This document shows positions 26,465 through 35,356 of a DNA stretch of 45,140 bases, in pieces. The notes beneath the pieces were generated by a model. It made no database searches. It saw only the letters and a program-made list of their open reading frames with translations, and was not told the origin of the DNA. This stretch comes from Helicobacter ibis (lineage in GTDB: Bacteria; Campylobacterota; Campylobacteria; Campylobacterales; Helicobacteraceae), in the NCBI RefSeq assembly GCF_027859255.1, contig NZ_JAQHXR010000005.1:1-45140 (forward strand), in the 5' to 3' direction. The translations under genes were made by a program, and so were the position numbers. How positions within the stretch are numbered: the first letter of the stretch is position 1; every line of letters begins with the position of its first letter.

Positions 26465-27364
26465 TTGGATTTTTTGACATTAATACAGCAATGCATAAAT
26501 GGTATTAGTCTAGGAAGCACATATGCCCTAATCGCCATAGGATACACTATGGTATATGGGTGTTTGAGACTTATTAACTTTGCTCATGCAGATATTATGA
26601 TGGTTGGTGCTTTTTTGAGTTTTTTTGCTATAAACTCTCTTGGACTTCCATTTATTGCATCTGCTATATTTGCAATACTTCTATGCATACTACTTGGTAT
26701 TATAATAGACAAGATAGCTTATTTGCCACTTCGTTCAGCTCCTAGAATCTCAATGCTTATAACTGCAATTGGTATTAGCTTTTTTTTAGAAAATATATTT
26801 AATGTATTTTTCGGTTCAACTCCGAAATTTTTTAACGCACCAGAGTTTCTAAGCCAAAACATAAACATAGTAGGTATAAGCCTGACACATATAACAATTA
26901 TAATACCAGCAGTAACAATTCTACTATTAATTATGTTGTTGCAATTTTTATATAATACAAAACAAGGCATGGCAATTAGAGCAACTGCATTTGACATACA
27001 CACAATAGGGCTAATGGGAATAAATGTAAATACAATAATTGCCATAGTCTTTGCCATAGGCAGTTCTCTTGCAGGTATTGGTGGAATCTTCTATGCTGTT
27101 TCATATCCTACAATAGATCCTCTAATGGGCGTTTTAATAGGATTAAAAGCATTTGCAGCTGCTGTTTTAGGTGGCATAGGGAGCGTTGGCGGTGCTGTGC
27201 TTGGTGGATTTATTTTAGGATTCACAGAAGTTATGGCTGTGGCTATATTCCCAAATCTTGGTGGTTACAAAGATGCATTTGCATTTTTATTTTTGATATT
27301 GGTTTTACTATTCCGCCCAGTTGGAATCATGGGTGATTGGAAATTAGAAAAAAGTAGGTTTTAA
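26465..27364 (+). CDS. livH: Branched-chain amino acid ABC permease LivH
   Basis: Inner-membrane permease, 299 residues, about eight helices. It begins MDFLTLIQQCINGISLGSTY with the family's QxxxNGxxxGxxYxLxAxG pattern (YALIAIGYTMVYGCLRLINFAHAD). The EAA-like loop is GLKAFAAAVLGGIGSVGGAVLGG. The start is TTG at 26465 with AAGGA seven bases upstream; no ATG fits. It lies between livJ and livM. Confidence 0.94.
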   Translation: MDFLTLIQQCINGISLGSTYALIAIGYTMVYGCLRLINFAHADIMMVGAFLSFFAINSLGLPFIASAIFAILLCILLGIIIDKIAYLPLRSAPRISMLITAIGISFFLENIFNVFFGSTPKFFNAPEFLSQNINIVGISLTHITIIIPAVTILLLIMLLQFLYNTKQGMAIRATAFDIHTIGLMGINVNTIIAIVFAIGSSLAGIGGIFYAVSYPTIDPLMGVLIGLKAFAAAVLGGIGSVGGAVLGGFILGFTEVMAVAIFPNLGGYKDAFAFLFLILVLLFRPVGIMGDWKLEKSRF

Positions 27365-27367
27365 TAC

Positions 27368-28555
27368 ATGAAAGTAAAAAATTTATACCATAATAATCCT
27401 ACTGCCACAACATTTAGTGGGCATATACTAGTCTATATACTAATGATTGTTGTGTTATTTCTAGCACAAAGTGTGCTTGATGATTACTTGCTTAGAGTAT
27501 TTAATAATATACTTATTTTTGTGATTTTAGCAGTTAGCTATAACCTAATAAATGGTGTTACTGGACAGCTATCGCTAGAGCCAAATGGCTTTGTGGCCAT
27601 TGGAGCTTATGTAACTGCATTAATGCTTTTAGATTCAGATTCTAAGCTTGGTATGTTTCAGCTAAGCGATCCTCACCCATTTGTATTAAGCATGTATAGT
27701 GAGTTGTTACCTGCATTATTGTGTAGCGGTCTTGTAGCTGCATTTATCTCTATACTATTAGCATTCCCTGTTTTTAGGGTTAGAGGCGATTATCTAGCCA
27801 TTGTTACTCTTGGTTTTGGATTTATAATAAAAATCCTAGCAATCAACAACCCAGAATGGACAAATGGTGCTATTGGGCTAAATGAAATACCAAACAACAA
27901 CGACACAATAATGAATTCTATACAAGCCTTTATGTATAGCATTGCAAACTCACCAAATATGCCAGAATCCATAAAAGCTTTCATGTCATATTTATATACT
28001 CATTCTTTTGAGAATGGAGCAAATATCACAATTTTCTTTTGGAGTGGCATTATTGCAACAGCTTCGGTTATATTGATTTTACAGATTGTATATTCCAAAT
28101 TTGGTCGTGCAATGAAGGCGGTCAGAGATGATGAAGATGCAGCAATTGCTATGGGTATTAATACATTTAAAATCAAAACATTTGCATTTTCTACAAGTGC
28201 ATTTTTAGAGGGTGTTGGTGGTGGATTAATGGCTGTTTGGCTAACTACGATTGATCCAAAAATATTTGGTTTTGAACTTACATTTCAGTTGCTTATAATA
28301 ATTGTTCTTGGCGGACTTGGTAGCACTACTGGAGCCATTTTAGGAACTATTTTAGTTATAGGTGGTGGAGAATGGCTTAGATTCTTAGATCAACCTCTTG
28401 TGTTTTTTGGGACTGATTTTGGTTCATATCCCGGCTTAAGAATGGTGTTTTTCTCACTTATACTTCTATGCATCATGCTTTTTGCAAGAGAGGGGATTAT
28501 GGGAAAAAAAGAATTATGGGATTTAAACCCAAAGAAAAAATTTTTTAAAGGCTAG
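27368..28555 (+). CDS. livM: Branched-chain amino acid ABC permease LivM
   Basis: Second permease of the transporter, 395 residues, with family blocks NLINGVTGQLSLEPNGFVAIGAY, FPVFRVRGDYLAIVTLGFGF and MKAVRDDEDAAIAMGINTFK (ATPase-docking). It also has the C-terminal LGGLGSTTGAILGTILVIGG. The start is the ATG at 27368, 3 bases after livH. It pairs with LivH to form the channel. Confidence 0.94.
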   Translation: MKVKNLYHNNPTATTFSGHILVYILMIVVLFLAQSVLDDYLLRVFNNILIFVILAVSYNLINGVTGQLSLEPNGFVAIGAYVTALMLLDSDSKLGMFQLSDPHPFVLSMYSELLPALLCSGLVAAFISILLAFPVFRVRGDYLAIVTLGFGFIIKILAINNPEWTNGAIGLNEIPNNNDTIMNSIQAFMYSIANSPNMPESIKAFMSYLYTHSFENGANITIFFWSGIIATASVILILQIVYSKFGRAMKAVRDDEDAAIAMGINTFKIKTFAFSTSAFLEGVGGGLMAVWLTTIDPKIFGFELTFQLLIIIVLGGLGSTTGAILGTILVIGGGEWLRFLDQPLVFFGTDFGSYPGLRMVFFSLILLCIMLFAREGIMGKKELWDLNPKKKFFKG

Positions 28556-28557
28556 AA

Positions 28558-29331
28558 ATGGCATTGCTAGAGCTAAAAGATGTTAGTATCTCATTTGGTG
28601 GAATAAAGGCAATAGATAATGTAAGCTTTTGCATAGAAAACAACACAATCTTTGGCTTAATAGGACCAAATGGTGCTGGAAAAACAACAATGTTTAACAT
28701 AATTACAGCAAATTACAAACCTACCGCTGGAAAAGTTAGCTTCAATGGCAAAAATATATCAAACTATAAGCCAAACACAATAGTAAATTTGGGTATAGCA
28801 AGAACATTTCAAAACATAAGGCTTTTTAATTCAATGAGTGTGTTGGACAATGTGCTAATAGGCTTACATAATAATGCAAAATATAGCTTTTTTGAAGCGG
28901 CATTTAGAATAGGCAGATTCTTTAAAGAAGAAAGACGAATAAGACAAAAGGCATTAGAATTACTAGACTATCTAGGCATAGCAGACAAGGCAGACATGCA
29001 AGCCAACTCTCTAAGCTATGGAAATAGCAGAAAGGTAGAAATAGCAAGGGCATTAGCGACAGATCCGAAACTTCTTTTACTAGATGAGCCAGCAGCAGGC
29101 ATGAATCCAATAGAAACAGAGGAGCTAGGAACACTAATTTTCAAAATGAAAAAAGATTTTAATTTAAGCATATTGCTAATAGAGCACGATATGCCTTTTG
29201 TAAATAAATTATGCAATGAGGTTCTTGTTTTAGATTATGGTAAGAAACTATTTAGCGGTAGCCCATTTGACGCTATTAATAATAAAGATGTAATTGCTGC
29301 ATATTTAGGAGATTATTATGCTACAAGTTGA
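28558..29331 (+). CDS. livG: Branched-chain amino acid ABC ATPase LivG
   Basis: ATPase, 257 residues. Walker A GPNGAGKTTMFN (about 38-49), the Liv-type IARTFQNIRLFNSMSVLDNV, the signature SLSYGNSRKVEIARAL, Walker B LLLLDEPAAGMNP, and the switch histidine in ILLIEHDM are visible. The signature has SYGNSR in place of the common SGGQ, as in other LivG proteins. Its end overlaps livF by 14 bases. Confidence 0.94.
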   Translation: MALLELKDVSISFGGIKAIDNVSFCIENNTIFGLIGPNGAGKTTMFNIITANYKPTAGKVSFNGKNISNYKPNTIVNLGIARTFQNIRLFNSMSVLDNVLIGLHNNAKYSFFEAAFRIGRFFKEERRIRQKALELLDYLGIADKADMQANSLSYGNSRKVEIARALATDPKLLLLDEPAAGMNPIETEELGTLIFKMKKDFNLSILLIEHDMPFVNKLCNEVLVLDYGKKLFSGSPFDAINNKDVIAAYLGDYYATS

Positions 29332-30013
29332 GAATCTTGAAGTTCAATACGGACTTATAAATGGACTAAAGGGTGTTAGCTTCCACATAGAAGAACACGA
29401 AATAATCACACTAATAGGTAGCAATGGTGCTGGAAAAACTTCTACTCTAAATGGCATAGTAAATAGCGTTAAAACAAAGGGTAAAGTAAAATTTTTTGGT
29501 GCTGATATTTCAAATATACCTACACATAAAATAATTCAAAGAGGCTTGGTCTTAGTGCCTGAAGGTAGGAGAGTTTTTACAAACTTGAGTGTTGATGAGA
29601 ATCTAAGAATGGGTGCTTATAACAATGATGAAAATTTTGTTGTTATGAAAGAAAAAATGTATGCATTATTTCCTAGATTAAAAGAAAGACACAAGCAAAT
29701 GGCAGGAACAATGAGCGGTGGAGAACAACAAATGTTAGCCATTGCAAGAGCATTGATGAGTGAGCCAAAATTGCTAATGCTAGATGAACCAAGCTTGGGT
29801 CTAGCGCCAAAAATAGTTGGAGAGCTATTTGAGATATTAACGAGTTTAAGAGAAAATGGAATTACAATACTACTAGTAGAGCAAAACGCATTTGCAGCAC
29901 TAAAAATAGCAAATCGTGCCTATGTGCTAGAGCATGGCAAAATAACGATGAATGATACAGCGGAGAATATACTAAACGACCCTGATATAAAAAAGAGATA
30001 TTTAGGCGGATAA
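29318..30013 (+). CDS. livF: Branched-chain amino acid ABC ATPase LivF
   Basis: Second ATPase, 231 residues. Walker A GSNGAGKTSTLN, the LivF hallmark GLVLVPEGRRVFTNLSVDEN, the signature GTMSGGEQQMLAIARALM, Walker B LLMLDEPSLGLAP, and the switch region ILLVEQNAFAAL are present. The start lies within the end of livG. It is followed 12 bases later by an ABC-F gene, so the transcript probably extends past the transporter. Confidence 0.94.
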   Translation: MLQVENLEVQYGLINGLKGVSFHIEEHEIITLIGSNGAGKTSTLNGIVNSVKTKGKVKFFGADISNIPTHKIIQRGLVLVPEGRRVFTNLSVDENLRMGAYNNDENFVVMKEKMYALFPRLKERHKQMAGTMSGGEQQMLAIARALMSEPKLLMLDEPSLGLAPKIVGELFEILTSLRENGITILLVEQNAFAALKIANRAYVLEHGKITMNDTAENILNDPDIKKRYLGG

Positions 30014-30025
30014 TTAAGGATTATT

Positions 30026-31621
30026 ATGGTTCAAATAACCGGGCTTGGTATGCAATATGCTACCAAAAAACTTTTTGAAAATGTAAATTTAAGGCTTGAT
30101 AAGGGCAAAAGATATGGGCTAATAGGTGCAAATGGTGCTGGAAAATCCACTTTTTTAAAAATCTTAAGTGGAGAGATTGAGCATACAAGCGGAGATATTT
30201 CATTTGACCCAAATGCTAGGCTTGGAGTGCTTGGGCAAAATCAATTTGCATATGAGGACTTTAGCATTAAAGATTGTGTGCTTTATGGCAATAAAAGACT
30301 TTATGAAGCAATTAAAGAAAAAGAAAGACTTTATGAAGCAGGAGACTTTAGCGACCCAGTTAATGAACGCTTAGGTGAATTAGAGATGATTTGCGCCGAA
30401 GAAGATCCCACCTATGAATATGATGTGCAAATAGAAAAGATTTTAGAAGACTTAGGATTCCCTGCTAAAATCCACGATGAGCTTATGAAAACGCTAACGG
30501 GTGGAGATAAGTTTAAAGTGCTTCTAGCACAAGTTCTATTCCCAAAACCTGATGTTTTATTCTTAGATGAACCTACAAACAACCTAGATTTAAAGACGAT
30601 TTCCTACTTAGAAGAGCAATTAAGACGCCATGAAGGCACACTTGTAGTAATCTCACACGATAGACACTTTTTAAATAGCGTATGCACACATATTTTGGAC
30701 TTGGATTTTAAATCTGTTAGAGAATTTAGTGGAAACTATGATGATTGGTATATTGCCTCAACTCTCATTGCCAAACAACAAGAAATGGAGAGAAACAAAA
30801 AGCTAAAAGAAAAAGAAGAGCTAGAATCTTTTATCGCTAGATTTTCGGCAAATGCTTCTAAGGCTAAACAAGCCACTTCTAGACAAAAACAACTAGAAAA
30901 GCTAGACATAAAAGCACTTGAAGTATCCTCTAGACGCGATCCTAGCATACTTTTTAAGCCAAACCGCACCATAGGAAATGAGGCATTAAACATTGAAAAC
31001 TTGAACTTTTCTTATGAAGACTTAGAAGTGATTAAAAACTTAAACCTAACCATACTTCCGGGTGATAAAATCGCACTTATTGGGAGAAATGGTATTGGCA
31101 AGACTACATTTTGTGAGCTAATATGTGAAAACCTAAAGCCACAAAGTGGAAGCATAAAATGGGGTGCGACGATTGAGAGAGGCTACTTCCCTCAAAACAC
31201 CACCGAGCTTATAAAGGGCGAAGAAACCCTCTATGAATGGCTAAGAGGATTTGATAAGAAAAAAGAAGCCACAGAGATAAGAAACGCACTAGGTAGAATG
31301 CTATTTAACGGAGAAGAGCAAGAAAAAAACATAAACTCCCTAAGCGGTGGAGAAAAACATAGAATGATGTTAAGCAAGCTCATGCTAGAAGGTGGGAATT
31401 TCTTAGTGCTTGATGAGCCTACCAACCACCTTGATTTAGAGGCTATCATCGCACTTGGAGAGGCATTATACAAATATAGTGGAAATGTCATTTGTATAAG
31501 CCACGATAGAGAGTTAATTGATGCGTATGCAAATAGGATTATAGAGTTTAAAGAAAACAATGAAATAGTTGATTTTCGTGGAAGTTATGAAGAGTATCTA
31601 GCCTCACAAGGACAACAATGA
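30026..31621 (+). CDS. ABC-F family ATPase, YbiT type
   Basis: Cytosolic duplicated ABC ATPase without membrane segments, 531 residues, the same size as E. coli YbiT (530). First Walker A is YGLIGANGAGKSTFLKIL (about 34-50). The first signature is degenerate (LTGGDKFKVLLAQVLF), followed by LFLDEPTNNLDLKTI. The linker contains FSANASKAKQATSRQKQLEKL, the family marker between the two cassettes. The second cassette is LIGRNGIGKTTF and LSGGEKHRMMLSK with LDEPTNHLDLEAI. ABC-F proteins act at the ribosome E site to relieve stalled translation. It sits 12 bases after livF and its stop overlaps the next start (ATGA). Confidence 0.92.
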   Translation: MVQITGLGMQYATKKLFENVNLRLDKGKRYGLIGANGAGKSTFLKILSGEIEHTSGDISFDPNARLGVLGQNQFAYEDFSIKDCVLYGNKRLYEAIKEKERLYEAGDFSDPVNERLGELEMICAEEDPTYEYDVQIEKILEDLGFPAKIHDELMKTLTGGDKFKVLLAQVLFPKPDVLFLDEPTNNLDLKTISYLEEQLRRHEGTLVVISHDRHFLNSVCTHILDLDFKSVREFSGNYDDWYIASTLIAKQQEMERNKKLKEKEELESFIARFSANASKAKQATSRQKQLEKLDIKALEVSSRRDPSILFKPNRTIGNEALNIENLNFSYEDLEVIKNLNLTILPGDKIALIGRNGIGKTTFCELICENLKPQSGSIKWGATIERGYFPQNTTELIKGEETLYEWLRGFDKKKEATEIRNALGRMLFNGEEQEKNINSLSGGEKHRMMLSKLMLEGGNFLVLDEPTNHLDLEAIIALGEALYKYSGNVICISHDRELIDAYANRIIEFKENNEIVDFRGSYEEYLASQGQQ

Positions 31622-33117
31622 ATCTAAAAAATTCCCTCCTAGAATCTCTTTTGCTTCACAAAGATAAAATCGCCCTTGAAATAGACGACAAGACTTTTAG
31701 CTATGAAGAGCTAGATAGAGATTCTAGCACTCTTGCTAATTCTCTTTTAGAAAACAAAGGAGAGAGGGTTTTAATATTTTGCTTTAGAAGTTATCTTACA
31801 TATGTTTCTATTTTAGCTTGCATAAAAGCAAATCTAACCTTTATCCCACTAAATCCGAAGTTCAAAAAAGAACGCCTAAAGCTAATGATACAAAACGCAA
31901 AAGCCACAAAAATCGTAGTAGATGAATCTTGCAAAGAGCTTTTTTTAGAATTACAAAATGAGCTAAAGCTAGAGCTTGAAGTTTTTAGCACAATTAAAAA
32001 ATCTAGCACTAATAATCTTTATAAAGTAGCACAAAATGAAGTTGCCTACATACTCTTTACCTCTGGGAGCACTGGGATTCCAAAGGGTGTTCAGGTAAGT
32101 AGAGACAATCTTTTTGCCTACATTTCAAAAATGCAAAAACTCTTAAAAATAACTCCACAAGATAGAATCTCAAACTTTTTTGACATAACTTTTGATGTTG
32201 CAATGCATGATATTTTCTGCACTCTTTTAAGTGGAGCTAAATTATGCGTAATCCCTGCAGATTCTCTAATAAATCCCATTAAATTCATACAGCAAAAAGA
32301 GCTAACAATCTTTTATGCAGTTCCTTCGCTAATCAAATTTTTATCAAAACTCAAAGCCTTAAAAGAAGAAGCTTTACCAAGCCTAAGATTGTCTATGTTT
32401 TGTGGTGAAGCTCTAAGCTTAAAAAATGCGCAAGCATGGGCAACATGTGCTAACAGAAGCAAAGTTTATAATCTCTATGGTCCCACAGAAACCACAATTG
32501 TTGCCACACAATATCTGTGCTATAAATTTGGCAAACCTTGCAACGAAGCATTAAATGAAGAGGGGATCCCACTTGGATTTCCACTAGAGAATTTAGAAAT
32601 AAGCCTAAGAGATGAAAATGGCAAAGAAGTAGAAAATGGAGAAATGGGAGAAATTTGGATAAGTGGAGATCAAGTAGCATTAGGATACTTAGATGATGAG
32701 CCAAAAACAAATGAAAAATTTATACACATAAATAATAAAAATTATTATAAAACAGGCGATATTGGTATAAAAAAGCAAATTGGAAATGAGCTTTTATATT
32801 GCTATTGTGGTAGAATTGATGATCAAGTAAAGATTCAAGGATATAGAATCGAGCTTTTAGAGGTGGATTTAAAGCTTAGCAAAATCACAAACCTACCTAG
32901 TATTGCAGTGGTAATTACAGAAAATGGTATAAATAAGCTAATAGGCGTAATAGAAGCTATAGAAATAAACCAAGCAGAAATCTTAGCAAAATGCAAAGAA
33001 GAAATGCCTAACTTTATGATACCAAGCAAGTTTGTAACGCTAGAGAGATTCCCCATAAATGCAAATGGCAAAATAGATAGAAATAAAATTAAAGAAGAGA
33101 TTTTATGCAAGAATTAG
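31618..33117 (+). CDS. Amino-acid adenylating enzyme (stand-alone NRPS-type A domain)
   Basis: 499 residues, a free-standing adenylation enzyme of the DltA/NRPS type. Core motifs in order: A3 LFTSGSTGIPKGV (about 146-158), A4 FDVAMHDIF (192-200), A5 NLYGPTETT (285-293), A7 YKTGDIG, A8 GRIDDQVKIQGYRIELLEVD, and A10 ANGKIDR with Lys485. Asp193 occupies the place that holds the amino group of alpha-amino acid substrates. Reading across from GrsA, I infer the specificity residues D V H Y M C L I V K, which I cannot match to a known substrate. It probably loads an amino acid onto the carrier protein encoded at 34461. Its start overlaps the YbiT-type gene by 4 bases; its end overlaps the DUF4910 gene by 13. 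Campylobacter jejuni has a similar activating enzyme (Cj1307) in its flagellin glycosylation locus. Confidence 0.85.
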   Translation: MNLKNSLLESLLLHKDKIALEIDDKTFSYEELDRDSSTLANSLLENKGERVLIFCFRSYLTYVSILACIKANLTFIPLNPKFKKERLKLMIQNAKATKIVVDESCKELFLELQNELKLELEVFSTIKKSSTNNLYKVAQNEVAYILFTSGSTGIPKGVQVSRDNLFAYISKMQKLLKITPQDRISNFFDITFDVAMHDIFCTLLSGAKLCVIPADSLINPIKFIQQKELTIFYAVPSLIKFLSKLKALKEEALPSLRLSMFCGEALSLKNAQAWATCANRSKVYNLYGPTETTIVATQYLCYKFGKPCNEALNEEGIPLGFPLENLEISLRDENGKEVENGEMGEIWISGDQVALGYLDDEPKTNEKFIHINNKNYYKTGDIGIKKQIGNELLYCYCGRIDDQVKIQGYRIELLEVDLKLSKITNLPSIAVVITENGINKLIGVIEAIEINQAEILAKCKEEMPNFMIPSKFVTLERFPINANGKIDRNKIKEEILCKN

Positions 33118-34443
33118 CAAATAAGTGGTGGGGGGGGGGGGCATAATGATATTGGCTATGAACTCTATTTATTTGCCAAGCTCCTCTTTAAAATCCCACG
33201 CTCTCTTAGTGGTGATGGCAATAGGCAAACTCTAAAAGAAATTGATAAAATCCTAGAACATAAGCTAGAAATTTGCGAAGTTGCAAGTGGCACAAAGGCT
33301 TATGATTGGACAATTCCAAAAGAATGGAATGTAAAAGATGCCTATATTGTAACCCCAAATGGTGAGAAAATATGTGATTTTAAAGAAAATAATCTGCATT
33401 TAGTTGGATATTCCACGCCACAAAATTTAAAGCTAGAGTTTAATGAACTAAAAACACATCTGCATTCGCTAGAAAGTCAAAGTGAGGCGATTCCTTATAT
33501 CACCTCTTATTATAAAGAATATTGGGGATTCTGTTTGCAAGATAGCCTAAAAAAGAAGCTAGAAAAAAAATACAAAAACAGCAAAGAAAAGTTTGAAGTA
33601 GTGATTAATTCTAGTCTAGAAAATGGCTCTCTTAGTTATGGAGAGATTCTAATAGAGGGAAAAAGCAAAAAAGAAATAATTCTTAGCACATATATTTGTC
33701 ACCCACAAATGGCAAACAATGAAATTTCTGGAATTTGTGTTGCAACATACTTAGCTAAATATCTGTTAGAAAAAGATTCATATTATTCTTATAGAATCTT
33801 ATTCTTGCCAGAAACCATAGGGGCAATTTATTATCTCTCCACACATTTAAAACAAATGCAAGAAAATTGCATAGCTGGATTTGTGCTAACTTGCTTAGGA
33901 GATAATCAAAACTACTCTTTTGTCACTTCTCAAATGGGAAACAATCTAGCAGATAGGAGCACAAGGCATATCCTAAAGCACTATTATAAAGGATATAGGG
34001 AATATTCTTATTTGGAGCGTGGGAGTGATGAGAGGCAGTATTGTGCGCCGGGGATTGATTTGCCATTTTGCACCATCTCTCGCACAAAATTTGGCGAGTA
34101 TAAAGAATATCACACTTCACTAGACAATTTAGACTTTATCAGCAAAGAGGGCTTAGAGGGTGGATATACTTTTGCAAAAAGAATCTTAGAAGCACTAGAA
34201 CTAAATAGAGTGTATAAAAACAAAATTCTTTGTGAGCCACAGCTTGGAAAATATGAACTATATCCCACACTATCAACTAAAGAAAGCATAAAAGCAATTA
34301 AAGATATGCGGAATTTGTTGATGTATTGCGATGGTAAGAGAGATTTGCTAGAAATTGCAGAAATTTGTAGCTTTAATTTGCTTAGTATGAAAGAATATAT
34401 AAACAAGTTCATAGAATGCGGATTAATTGAAGAAGTAATTTAA
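33105..34443 (+). CDS. DUF4910 aminopeptidase-like protein, phase-variable, frameshifted at a G12 tract
   Basis: The start ATG at 33105 gives MQELANKWW and then enters a run of 12 G (33130-33141). With 12 the frame stops at TAA 33144. With 11 (or 14) it joins the long downstream frame HNDIGYELYLFAKLLFKIPRS, giving about 445 residues. That frame has the DUF4910 pattern: DGNRQTLKEI, SGTKAYDWTIPKEW, HLVGYSTPQN, IPYITSYYKEYWGFCLQ, STYICHPQMANNEISG, LFLPETIGAIYYL and EYHTSLDNLDFIS. These are remnants of an M28 peptidase metal site, although the usual Asp in MANDxxSG is Asn here. A C-terminal winged-helix part follows. Cj1295 of C. jejuni is a poly-G-controlled member required for a glyceric-acid modification of pseudaminic acid on flagellin. 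As assembled the gene is OFF. It lies between the adenylating enzyme and the carrier protein. Confidence 0.85.
33130..33141 (+). repeat. Poly-G tract (12 G), contingency locus
   Basis: Twelve consecutive G near the 5' end of the DUF4910 gene, nine codons after the start. At 12 the frame terminates at 33144; 11 or 14 would open it. This is the longest homopolymer of the three tracts in the window and the likeliest to vary between cells. Confidence 0.93.
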
Positions 34444-34460
34444 TTATGTAAAGGATAAAA

Positions 34461-34682
34461 ATGAAAGAAAAAATTGAAAATTTTATAAAAACAAAAAATC
34501 CAAACTTCGATGGAGGAGCTATTTTTGGAAATAATGGAATTGATTCTGTTGGATTTTTAGAATTGCTTAGCTTTTTAGAAGACGAACTGAAAATAGAACT
34601 TGACTTTAGCGAATATGACCCAGTTGAGTTTGGTACTTTAAACGGTCTGTATGAGATAATAAAGAAGGAAAACCTAAAATGA
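34461..34682 (+). CDS. Acyl carrier protein
   Basis: 73 residues, a free-standing carrier protein. The attachment serine is Ser29 in GIDSVGFLELLSFLEDEL, matching the D-S-x-x-x-L/E helix start of carrier proteins that take a 4'-phosphopantetheine arm. The protein is acidic and helical throughout and is not the fatty-acid AcpP, which reads DSLDTVEL. It lies 17 bases after the DUF4910 gene and overlaps the next start by 4 bases (ATGA). The adenylating enzyme at 31618 is the obvious loader. Campylobacter jejuni has comparable dedicated carriers in its flagellin glycan locus. Confidence 0.86.
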   Translation: MKEKIENFIKTKNPNFDGGAIFGNNGIDSVGFLELLSFLEDELKIELDFSEYDPVEFGTLNGLYEIIKKENLK

Positions 34683-35356
34683 TATGGGAATATATTTACA
34701 ACACAGAATTTGTGGCCTTCAAAGACTGCCATTTAACTTGCAATGGATATTGTTGCACTATGAACAAAGAATTCTCCATACTTTCTAAAATAACGCTTCC
34801 ACTCTTAGAAGATGAGTATAGCTACTACGAACAAAATGGCGGGATTAGCAATATAGATGAAATTAAAAAAGAAGAATTTACCTTGTTAAATGGCAAAAAT
34901 CTTACGCTTTATTATTTGATATGTGATTGTAAGGGACTATGCAATCCTCACTCTATGCGACCATTAATTTGCAGAATCTATCCCTTTATCCCCAAAATAT
35001 CGTATAAAGGCGAATGTGAGGGGTTTTTATATGCTTCATTTTTTGATGTAATTTACAATGATACAAACCATCCTTGCACACTAGTAAGGGAGCATAAAGA
35101 AGAAATTTTTGAAAATTTAAAAGAAAAATTAGAACCACTTTTGCATGAACCAAAGCTTATATTTGCCTTTAAGGCGTTGGAGATTGTGTATTCTTATTTA
35201 TTAGCAAAACTTGATTTGACACAAGATATAAACACATTAAACAAAAAATTAGAATTCTTACTTTTAAGTCGTAAAGCATGGAATAATGAAGATTTCAAAC
35301 AAGAAATTACGCAAAGCTATGAGAAAATTGTTAAAAACTTTGGAGAGTTTTTGTGA
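34679..35356 (+). CDS. Cys-rich YkgJ-like putative metal-binding protein
   Basis: 225 residues. The N-terminal half has Cys 17, 21, 25 and 26 (CHLTCNGYCC), Cys 82, 84 and 88 (CDCKGLC), Cys 98 in MRPLICRIYPFIP, and Cys 113. The pattern CC...C..(H)..RP..CR.YPF.P resembles YkgJ-family proteins, thought to bind a zinc or iron cluster. The C-terminal half is helical without motifs. No enzyme activity can be assigned. The start ATG overlaps the carrier-protein stop, and its stop overlaps the GTG of the acetyltransferase gene (GTGA), so it is translated as part of the cassette. I do not know a described role for such a protein in carrier-protein pathways. Confidence 0.72.
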   Translation: MIWEYIYNTEFVAFKDCHLTCNGYCCTMNKEFSILSKITLPLLEDEYSYYEQNGGISNIDEIKKEEFTLLNGKNLTLYYLICDCKGLCNPHSMRPLICRIYPFIPKISYKGECEGFLYASFFDVIYNDTNHPCTLVREHKEEIFENLKEKLEPLLHEPKLIFAFKALEIVYSYLLAKLDLTQDINTLNKKLEFLLLSRKAWNNEDFKQEITQSYEKIVKNFGEFL

